Below are positions 1-4,768 of a stretch of 5,799 bases of DNA, one piece after another; positions within the stretch are counted from its first letter, which is position 1; each line of letters starts with the position of its first letter. A program made the position numbers and the translations under genes. Below the pieces are notes generated by a model. The model saw only the letters and a program-made list of their open reading frames with translations. It was not told the DNA's origin and searched no databases. The DNA comes from Akkermansiaceae bacterium (lineage in GTDB: Bacteria; Verrucomicrobiota; Verrucomicrobiia; Verrucomicrobiales; Akkermansiaceae). Where the stretch lies: assembly GCA_903909905.1 (NCBI GenBank), contig CAIVXP010000281.1, positions 1-5,799 on the forward strand. The letters are read 5' to 3'.

Positions 1-22
1 ATATTCGAGGGGACTAAAAAGC

Positions 23-49
23 CGATCGGGTGTTTGTGCACCACGATCG
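23..49 (+). other. Hairpin, 10 bp with one bulge
   Basis: CGATCG at 23-28 pairs with CGATCG at 44-49. After a bulged A43, GGTG at 29-32 pairs with CACC at 39-42, leaving a 6-nt loop. No T-run follows, so it is not a classical terminator. The CGATCG arms are themselves palindromic. Confidence 0.45.
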
Positions 50-63
50 ACGTTCTGTCTCTC

Positions 64-86
64 GGCCGCCCTCCGTTGTGGCGGCC
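64..86 (+). other. GC-only hairpin, 7 bp
   Basis: GGCCGCC at 64-70 pairs perfectly with GGCGGCC at 80-86 around a 9-nt loop. It lies 15 nt after the hairpin at 23-49. Two stable stems in tandem suggest a structured transcript. No U-tract follows. Confidence 0.45.
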
Positions 87-173
87 CGCGAAGCTATCTG
101 CCCCACACCCCACACGTCAATACCTTTCTGAAAAAAATTTTAGGCCGCTGCGGACGCTTAAAAATAGGGGCAA

Positions 174-185
174 GCAACCGGTTGC
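174..185. promoter_or_regulatory. 12-bp palindrome, possible operator
   Basis: GCAACCGGTTGC is a perfect 12-bp inverted repeat lying about 100 bp before the start of the BFN-domain gene. Its size and position fit a dimeric repressor site, but no known operator consensus is recognised and no clear promoter overlaps it. Function is inferred from symmetry alone. Confidence 0.2.
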
Positions 186-286
186 CATCTATCGACCGTC
201 ACGCGGAGTGACAAAACTCGGGCCCATATTGCGTGAGCGGCATTTTCCACTTGGAGACATCACCAGCCGCCGTGAAACTCACTGAG

Positions 287-742
287 ATGCCGCAACTGGT
301 GAAAGTAGAGCCGATTGAATTGCTGCCAACTCAGGCAGGATGCGCGGTATTTTTGGGAGATGGCAAAAAAGCCATCCTGATCTATATCGATCCCGCCACA
401 GGCGCAGCAATCAACTTCACGCTGGCGGGGCAACATGCCGCACGACCGCTGACCCATGATCTCTATCATTCGACGCTACAGGCATTCGGAGCAAAAGTCA
501 CTCGGGCGGTTATCGTCGATCTGATCGATGAGGTCTACTATGCGCGCCTGATCATCGAAGCCGAAAATGAGATCATGGAGCGCAAGATCGTCGAGCTCGA
601 CGCGCGGCCATCGGATTGCATCGCGCTCAGCGTGCGTTGCGGCGCGCCACTTTATGTGGCGGATGCCTTATGGCAGAGCTTGCCGGACATGATGGGGGTG
701 CTTGCGGAAATGCGTCAGGCAGAGAATCGCGACGAAAACTGA
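287..742 (+). CDS. Bifunctional nuclease (BFN/DUF151) domain protein
   Basis: This is a 151-residue protein made up almost entirely of one BFN domain (DUF151, also called DNase-RNase domain). Family hallmarks are visible in order. 'GCAVFLG' at about residues 18-24 is followed by a hydrophobic strand and 'DPATGAAI' (35-42). 'RPLTHDL' (53-59) leads into a 'VTRAVIVDLIDEVYYARL' stretch (71-88). The signature 'ELDARPSDCIAL' (103-114) is followed by 'GAPLYVA' (119-125). Characterised members include Thermotoga TM0160 (structure) and plant proteins with reported nuclease activity; bacterial roles are poorly defined. The UvrB/UvrC motif found after the domain in some homologues is absent. ATG 287 is preferred because homology begins there. 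A GTG at 233 would add 18 residues without family character. No SD sequence precedes either start. The protein is probably cytosolic. It is the first of five co-directional genes, 67 nt before the next. Confidence 0.87.
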   Translation: MPQLVKVEPIELLPTQAGCAVFLGDGKKAILIYIDPATGAAINFTLAGQHAARPLTHDLYHSTLQAFGAKVTRAVIVDLIDEVYYARLIIEAENEIMERKIVELDARPSDCIALSVRCGAPLYVADALWQSLPDMMGVLAEMRQAENRDEN

Positions 743-766
743 GCGCAAGCTGACGCATCGCTTCCA

Positions 767-796
767 ATCACCCTTGCGGCCATGCCGTAAGGTGAT
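767..796 (+). promoter_or_regulatory. Hairpin that would mask the SD of the M29 gene
   Basis: ATCACC (767-772) pairs with GGTGAT (791-796). The stem continues past a bulged C773 with TT/AA, a G-T wobble (776 with 788) and CGGC (777-780) with GCCG (784-787), closing on a 3-nt CAT loop. That gives 13 pairs in all. The 3' arm contains AAGGTGAT, the best match in the window to the anti-SD end of 16S rRNA, while the 5' arm ATCACC resembles that anti-SD. GGTGAT ends 13 nt before ATG 810. No T-run follows, so it is unlikely to be a terminator. A role in translational control or mRNA stability is inferred. Confidence 0.5.
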
Positions 797-809
797 AACT
801 TCTCCAGAT

Positions 810-2024
810 ATGTCACATAACACATTGGCCGCACTGCCCGAGTATCTGAGTGAGGAAATTCTTCTCAATCCGAACAAGCGCCGCTTTCCGGCATTCGATC
901 TCAAGCGATTGCTGGGCACTGTATTTGAGCCAACGCAGGGGTGCCGTGTTTGCATTTTGATCGATTTCGACGAGCCCGCGGGATTGATCAAGGACTTTGC
1001 GTTTTTGCAACAGCAAGGATTTCCGGTGCAGAAAAACGCGCACAAACATTTTTATCTGGGCCTGCGCGATGGCGCGATGGAAGCGCTCGGCATGAGTGGC
1101 GGTGAAATGTTTGCCTATCGTTGCACCCGCGGTTCCAACCTCGACCTGCAGGACGATGTTTGGGACAACACCGGCAAGAAGCTCTCGCTCGATCGCGACA
1201 TTTACCCGTATTACGATCTCATCCTCTGCATCTCGACCTTTTCGGCGACCGCGCCTTTAACGGCCAAGTGCAAGCAATATGGCTTCCGCGGTGCGACACT
1301 GCACGGGCTCAACGATGTGATTCTCAACTCCGGGCTTGCGGTCGATTACCATGAGGTCTCGGTCGACGCGGAAAAACTTCGTTTGGCACTGACCCGTGCC
1401 GACGCGATTGAAATCGACTTCGCGCTCGAAGACGGACGTGTGCTCACCGCATGGCTCGGCCTCGATGGTCAGGAAGCGCAAAAATCCCACGGACTCTGCC
1501 TTGGGAGATCCCCCGACATTGCCAACCTCCCAGCAGGCGAGGTATATTTCGTGCCGAGCAACGCACGCGGGCAATTTCCGATGAAATATGAGGATGGCAC
1601 GCTCGGCGTGCTCGAGGTCGAAAACCGCTGCATCATTCAGTCGACGCTGATTTCGGGCAATCAAGCCACCATCGACGCGCACAATGCGCGGCTCAAGGAC
1701 GACCCGATGACCGGCACGCTCGGAGAACTCGGTTTTGGCACGCAGGTTCTGCCGGTATCTGGCGCCGACATTCAGGACGAGAAGGTACTCGGCACCTGTC
1801 ACCTTGCCACTGGTCGCGATGATCATCTTGGCGGCGACATCCTGCCATCGATGTTCAAGAAACACGAAAACTCGACGCACGACGACATCCTCTTTGCGCC
1901 GCACAAAACGCCGAATTTCAACATCAGCCAAGTCCGCATGATCCGTGGTTCGCAGCATGAAGTGCTGATCGAAAACTTCCGCCCGGCGCGCTACTTGATG
2001 GAGGCGCTGGCCGGCGGGTGCTAG
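810..2024 (+). CDS. Peptidase M29-type (thermophilic) aminopeptidase homologue
   Basis: This 404-residue protein has C-terminal features of peptidase family M29 (AmpS/AmpT, aminopeptidase II), cytosolic two-metal enzymes that release N-terminal amino acids from peptides. Metal-site motifs appear in family order: 'PAGEVYF' with Glu244, 'GELGFGT' with Glu306, 'DEKVLGTCHLATG' with His331, and H-x-D at His357/Asp359. The spacings (62, 25, 26) are close to those recalled for AmpS (Glu250, Glu316, His345, His376, Asp378). The usual Tyr seven residues after the first His is Asp338 here, followed by His339, so activity may be altered. The N-terminal half is less recognisable but has plausible Rossmann-like strands (e.g. 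'CRVCILIDF'). ATG 810 is chosen. The frame is open back to 702, but that extension overlaps the previous gene and encodes a Lys/Arg-rich stretch with no family character. The gene lies 49 nt before folC. Aminopeptidase function is inferred. Confidence 0.7.
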   Translation: MSHNTLAALPEYLSEEILLNPNKRRFPAFDLKRLLGTVFEPTQGCRVCILIDFDEPAGLIKDFAFLQQQGFPVQKNAHKHFYLGLRDGAMEALGMSGGEMFAYRCTRGSNLDLQDDVWDNTGKKLSLDRDIYPYYDLILCISTFSATAPLTAKCKQYGFRGATLHGLNDVILNSGLAVDYHEVSVDAEKLRLALTRADAIEIDFALEDGRVLTAWLGLDGQEAQKSHGLCLGRSPDIANLPAGEVYFVPSNARGQFPMKYEDGTLGVLEVENRCIIQSTLISGNQATIDAHNARLKDDPMTGTLGELGFGTQVLPVSGADIQDEKVLGTCHLATGRDDHLGGDILPSMFKKHENSTHDDILFAPHKTPNFNISQVRMIRGSQHEVLIENFRPARYLMEALAGGC

Positions 2025-2073
2025 AGAATCGATCTCCTGGAAAACCGAACCAGCCAAATGATCCCGTAGCGAC

Positions 2074-3285
2074 ATGAAATATAGCGAGGCGATCGATTGG
2101 TTGTTTTCCACGCAGACCTTCGGCATCAAGCTCGGCTTGGACAATGCCCGGCATCTGCTCAAGGAGTTCCTCGCCTATCCGGCTCATGGCGTGAAGGTGA
2201 TCCACGTCGCAGGCACCAATGGCAAAGGCAGCGTCTGCGCGATGGTCGACAGCATTGCTCGCTCCTGCGGCCGCAGCACTGGCTTGTTCACTTCGCCGCA
2301 TCTCATTGATTTTCGCGAGCGCATCAAGGTCTCCGGCCGTGAAATCCCCGAGGAGAACTGCGCCGACATGCTCACCACGCTGCGTGAAATCTGCGAGAAA
2401 ATGGAAATGCATCCGACTTTTTTCGAGATCTCGCTCGCATTGGCGATGCGTTGGTTTCGCGAATGCGCATGCGAGATCATCGTGCTCGAAACCGGCATGG
2501 GCGGCAGACTCGATGCCACCACCGCTGTGCCGGCGGATGTGTGCGTGATCACTCCGATCGGCCTCGATCACATGGAATGGCTTGGCGACACGCTTGGCTC
2601 CATCGCCGCGGAAAAGGCAGGCATTTTCATCGAAGGAAAACCGGCGCTGTCCTCGCCGCAGGACGACGAAGCGCGCATCGTACTGGAAAAAGAGGCGAAT
2701 GAAAAACGCACGCCGCTGGAATTCATCACCGAGCCGCTGGACGGATACGGCATCGCGCTGGCCGGCGAACATCAACGCTGGAATGCGGCACTCGCCGTGG
2801 CCGCCTTGCATCGCGCAGATTTACCCCTCAACACCGATGTCCTGCGCCATGGCCTTGCCTCGGTATCGTGGCCCGGGCGCTTCGAAAAAATCCTGCCTGA
2901 TGTAATCCTCGACGGCGCCCACAATCCGCACTCGGCGGCGTCTCTCGCCAAGACATGGCACAGCGAATTTCCGGGGAAAAAAGCTTCGCTCGTCTTCAGC
3001 GCGGTCGATGCCAAGGACATCGCAGGGGGACTCAAAATTCTATGCCCGCTCGCGTCGAAAATTTTCATCTGCCCGATCAACTCCCCGCGCGCGACATCGG
3101 TCGGCGACTTAGTCGCATGCCTGCCACCTGAGGCACCGAATCACGAGACGTTCGCCGATTTTGAATCGGCCTACCACGCCGCGCGCAAACACGGCACGCC
3201 AGTGCTCGTCGCGGGATCGCTCTACCTTGTCGGCGAAGCCCGCGCCTTTTTCACCAAGGCCACATTTCAGCCAAGCAGCCAGTGA
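2074..3285 (+). CDS. folC: Folylpolyglutamate synthase / dihydrofolate synthase
   Basis: This 403-residue Mur-ligase-family enzyme adds glutamate to folates with ATP. Bacterial FolC often also makes dihydrofolate from dihydropteroate; the sequence does not decide whether this one has both activities. Motifs in order are: N-terminal 'GIKLGLDN' (17-24), the P-loop 'HVAGTNGKGS' (44-53), 'LFTSPHLIDFRERI' (71-84), 'ETGMGGRLDATT' (139-150) and 'ITPIGLDHMEWLG' (159-171). These are followed by 'AAEKAGI' with Lys181, the lysine carbamylated in this family, then 'HQRWNAA' (233-239), 'WPGRFE' (266-271) and 'DGAHNPHSA' (280-288). The length is slightly below E. coli FolC (about 420), with a short segment between the central domain and 'HQRWNAA'. 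All key residues are present, so it looks intact. ATG 2074 starts just where family homology does; no SD is visible. accD, its partner in E. coli, is not adjacent. Confidence 0.95.
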   Translation: MKYSEAIDWLFSTQTFGIKLGLDNARHLLKEFLAYPAHGVKVIHVAGTNGKGSVCAMVDSIARSCGRSTGLFTSPHLIDFRERIKVSGREIPEENCADMLTTLREICEKMEMHPTFFEISLALAMRWFRECACEIIVLETGMGGRLDATTAVPADVCVITPIGLDHMEWLGDTLGSIAAEKAGIFIEGKPALSSPQDDEARIVLEKEANEKRTPLEFITEPLDGYGIALAGEHQRWNAALAVAALHRADLPLNTDVLRHGLASVSWPGRFEKILPDVILDGAHNPHSAASLAKTWHSEFPGKKASLVFSAVDAKDIAGGLKILCPLASKIFICPINSPRATSVGDLVACLPPEAPNHETFADFESAYHAARKHGTPVLVAGSLYLVGEARAFFTKATFQPSSQ

Positions 3286-3297
3286 AGCATCACTGGC
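3278..3297 (+). other. Perfect 8-bp hairpin over the folC stop codon
   Basis: GCCAGTGA (3278-3285) pairs perfectly with TCACTGGC (3290-3297) around the tetraloop AGCA. The folC TGA stop (3283-3285) is the inner end of the 5' arm. No T-tract follows directly; the nearest run of T is at 3344-3348. It is therefore not a standard terminator, but could protect an mRNA 3' end or weaken read-through into the next gene. Confidence 0.4.
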
Positions 3298-3375
3298 ATC
3301 ACACGCAGATCGGGAAGTATTCGTCACAGCATACGGCATTGCGTTTTTACAAGAGACAGCGACACTGATGCCGTA

Positions 3376-4350
3376 ATGAATAGGCTGCCAGCGTTGCTGA
3401 AGATTACCCGCTGCCTGGCTTTGACCGTGCTGCTGGGGGACTGCGGGCCGCACGATCAAATCATACTCAACCCGACCACTTCCGGCGCCAAAGGGGAAAC
3501 TTTCGGCTACCGCAAATGGATCTCCGAAAAACACGAGCCCGAGGTGGTGGTGATCGGCATCCATGGATTTTGCGGCGCCTCGATCGATTACAACAATCTT
3601 GGCCAGCACCTGCTGAAGCATCAACCGACCACCGCCCTCTATGCCTATGAAATTCGCGGCCAGGGCAGTGACCCGATTTACGCGCGCCGCGGGGACATTG
3701 GCGACCCGCGCGACTGGTATCGCGATCTTTTCGCCTTCACCGGCCTCGTGTGCGAGCGCCACCCGGACGCCAAAGTCGTGTGGTTTGGCGAAAGCATGGG
3801 AGCGCTGATCGCCGCACACGCCTGGCGCCAAGCTCCGCCGAATCAAGCCCCTTGCGACGGGCTGATCCTTTCATCCCCCATCGTCCGCTTTCGAGACGAC
3901 ATCCCAGCGTGGACCCCCGGCTTGGTACAAATTGCCGCAACGACACTGCCGCTGGCGCGCATCTCGCTCGATATGCTCGCGGGTGGTCAAGACGTCAAGA
4001 TGACGCAAAAGTCGCATCATGCTGAGCAGGCAGCGAAAAACCCCTATCACATTCAGCAGCACAGTCTGCGCCTAATCGGTACCCTGGCTTCGCACATCAA
4101 GGGCATGAATGACTGCGCCGCCAGCTTCCACAAACCCGTGCTGGTTCTGCACGGCGGCAAGGATTTCTTCAACAATGACTCTGATGTCCGCGGCTTTGTG
4201 GCCCGCATCCCCCGTGACGCCCCTGCAAGCTACCGAAGCTACCCGAGCGCCTACCACCTGCTGATGTACGACGAGAAAAAAGAGGCTATTTTCCGTGATA
4301 TCGAACGCTGGCTCAAGCGGCTCGGGCATCAGCGGCCGAAAAAATCGTGA
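3376..4350 (+). CDS. Alpha/beta hydrolase, lysophospholipase-like, exported
   Basis: This 324-residue serine hydrolase of the lysophospholipase/monoacylglycerol-lipase type (Hydrolase_4) probably cleaves an ester, but its substrate cannot be read from sequence. Visible motifs are: 'HGFCG' (63-67, oxyanion region), 'YEIRGQGSD' (91-99, matching the family 'D-x-R-G-x-G-x-S' segment), nucleophile elbow 'GESMG' with Ser140, the acid in 'HGGKD' (Asp263) and 'SAYH' with His294. The catalytic triad is therefore complete. The N-terminus (basic MNRLPALLKITR, then 'CLALTVLLGDC') looks like a signal peptide. Cys23 is a possible lipidation site, but Asp just before it departs from the usual lipobox, so the anchor is doubtful. 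ATG 3376 is the only credible start; no SD is seen. An ATG at 3368 is followed by a stop after one codon. The protein ends in a basic tail. It lies 90 nt after folC and 78 nt before rpmB. Confidence 0.82.
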   Translation: MNRLPALLKITRCLALTVLLGDCGPHDQIILNPTTSGAKGETFGYRKWISEKHEPEVVVIGIHGFCGASIDYNNLGQHLLKHQPTTALYAYEIRGQGSDPIYARRGDIGDPRDWYRDLFAFTGLVCERHPDAKVVWFGESMGALIAAHAWRQAPPNQAPCDGLILSSPIVRFRDDIPAWTPGLVQIAATTLPLARISLDMLAGGQDVKMTQKSHHAEQAAKNPYHIQQHSLRLIGTLASHIKGMNDCAASFHKPVLVLHGGKDFFNNDSDVRGFVARIPRDAPASYRSYPSAYHLLMYDEKKEAIFRDIERWLKRLGHQRPKKS

Positions 4351-4365
4351 TTTTCATACACGATT
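4343..4365 (+). other. 7-bp hairpin over the hydrolase stop codon
   Basis: AATCGTG (4343-4349) pairs with CACGATT (4359-4365) around a 9-nt AT-rich loop, spanning the TGA stop at 4348-4350. A competing short stem is AAAATC (4341-4346) with GATTTT (4349-4354). No proper T-tract follows, so termination here would be weak at best. Confidence 0.3.
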
Positions 4366-4369
4366 CGTC

Positions 4370-4397
4370 TTGACGGGTCGGGCCCGATCGCCATTCT
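4370..4397 (+). promoter_or_regulatory. Weak candidate promoter for rpmB
   Basis: TTGACG at 4370-4375 matches the sigma-70-type -35 hexamer in five of six positions. After a 16-nt spacer comes CATTCT (4392-4397), which matches TATAAT in only three positions. The location, 31 nt before the rpmB start, is sensible, but the poor -10 makes this a guess. Read-through from upstream is the alternative. Confidence 0.22.
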
Positions 4398-4428
4398 TCG
4401 CGCCCCGCAACTCAACAAATTTCAAACC

Positions 4429-4692
4429 ATGGCCCGTATTTGTATCATCCGAGGAACCAGCGTCCGCTCTGGCGGCAGAATCCACCGCTCAGGTTTGGCC
4501 AAGAAAAAAGGCGGTATCGGCCGTCACGTGACTAAGGTCGTAAAGCGCAAGATTTCGCCCAATCTTCAGAGCAAGCGCATCTTCATTCCTGAATTCGGCC
4601 GCTATGTGCGCCTCAAACTCAGCTGCCGCGCCCTCAAGACCATCAACAAGAACGGCGCCCTCCAGACGCTTCAAAAGGCTGGCCTGCTCTAA
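4429..4692 (+). CDS. rpmB: 50S ribosomal protein bL28
   Basis: This 87-residue basic protein is bL28, a component of the large ribosomal subunit. The N-terminal 'ARICIIRG' matches the family opening, where 'G' begins the turn before the basic loop. 'SPNLQSKRIFIPEFGRYVRLKLSCRALKT' (43-71) matches the conserved core (compare 'LPNLHSHRFW...RFVTLRVSAKGMR' in E. coli), and 'LQKAGLL' closes it. Only Cys5 and Cys66 are present, so this is a non-zinc-binding form. Between the N-terminal strand and the core lies a Lys/Gly-rich insert, 'LAKKKGGIGRHVTKVVKRK' (23-41), longer than in E. coli. It resembles chlamydial L28, which supports a PVC-group host. No SD precedes ATG 4429; the upstream stretch is A/C-rich. 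A strong terminator lies 42 nt after the stop. rpmG, its usual E. coli neighbour, is absent here. Confidence 0.95.
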   Translation: MARICIIRGTSVRSGGRIHRSGLAKKKGGIGRHVTKVVKRKISPNLQSKRIFIPEFGRYVRLKLSCRALKTINKNGALQTLQKAGLL

Positions 4693-4733
4693 GCACACTC
4701 TGTTTCTTTTTTCATCATTGTGGTTTCATGATT

Positions 4734-4764
4734 AACGGCTCGGTAGAAATACCGGGCCGTTTTT
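4734..4764 (+). terminator. Rho-independent terminator after rpmB
   Basis: AACGGCTCGGTA (4734-4745) pairs with TACCGGGCCGTT (4750-4761), 12 bp with one T-G wobble, around a GAAA tetraloop, followed directly by T 4762-4764 (five T in all from 4760). It ends the plus-strand run. It lies only 4 nt from the stop of the converging minus-strand gene. Read from that strand the stem is followed only by TT, so termination in that direction would be weaker. Confidence 0.9.
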
Positions 4765-4768
4765 CATT

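Larger units (their letters stand above)
1..286. other. Non-coding leader with potential RNA structure
   Basis: No convincing gene is visible in this stretch. The reading frames that cross it give Arg/Pro-rich translations with no family character. It does hold structure: a 10-bp stem with one bulged A (23-32 with 39-49), an all-GC 7-bp stem (64-70 with 80-86), a perfect 12-bp palindrome (174-185) and a small 5-bp stem (198-202 with 208-212). An AT-rich patch at 128-166 contains a run of seven A followed by four T, which stands out from the GC-rich surroundings and could be promoter-associated. I could not place a convincing -35/-10 pair. The stretch could be the 5' leader of the downstream genes, the end of a small RNA that begins before the window, or plain intergenic DNA. 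I compared it by eye with tmRNA, RNase P RNA, SRP RNA and 6S RNA and recognised none of them. Confidence 0.55.

Noticed and set aside
205..230. Promoter using GTGACA (208-213) and CATATT (225-230)
   Set aside because: The hexamers are fair matches but the spacer is only 11 nt, far from the 16-18 nt needed.
1..232. Possible tmRNA, 6S, RNase P or SRP RNA end
   Set aside because: A loose resemblance to part of 6S RNA ('TGTGGCG...CCGCG') was noticed, but the flanking pairing and conserved bulge context could not be built. No tRNA-like CCA end or SRP tetraloop core is present.
34..285. 83-codon open frame starting with TTG, ending 1 nt before the BFN-gene ATG
   Set aside because: Its position hints at translational coupling, but the translation is Arg/Pro-rich with no hydrophobic core pattern or family motif, and it crosses two strong hairpins.
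702..809. Upstream extension of the M29 frame to ATG 702
   Set aside because: It overlaps the BFN gene by 41 nt, encodes a Lys/Arg-rich stretch without homology, and passes through the 767-796 hairpin. ATG 810 fits better.
1257..2162. Long minus-strand open frame (301 codons) opposite the M29 gene
   Set aside because: It is antisense to a gene with clear family motifs, and its translation shows the Arg-rich composition typical of mirror frames in GC-rich coding DNA.
1924..2811. Long minus-strand open frame (295 codons) opposite folC
   Set aside because: It is a shadow of folC codon bias. FolC motifs on the plus strand are unambiguous and the antisense product has no recognisable domain.
3109..3846. 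Minus-strand open frame (245 codons) across the folC-hydrolase junction
   Set aside because: It is antisense to two well-supported genes and has no domain signature of its own.
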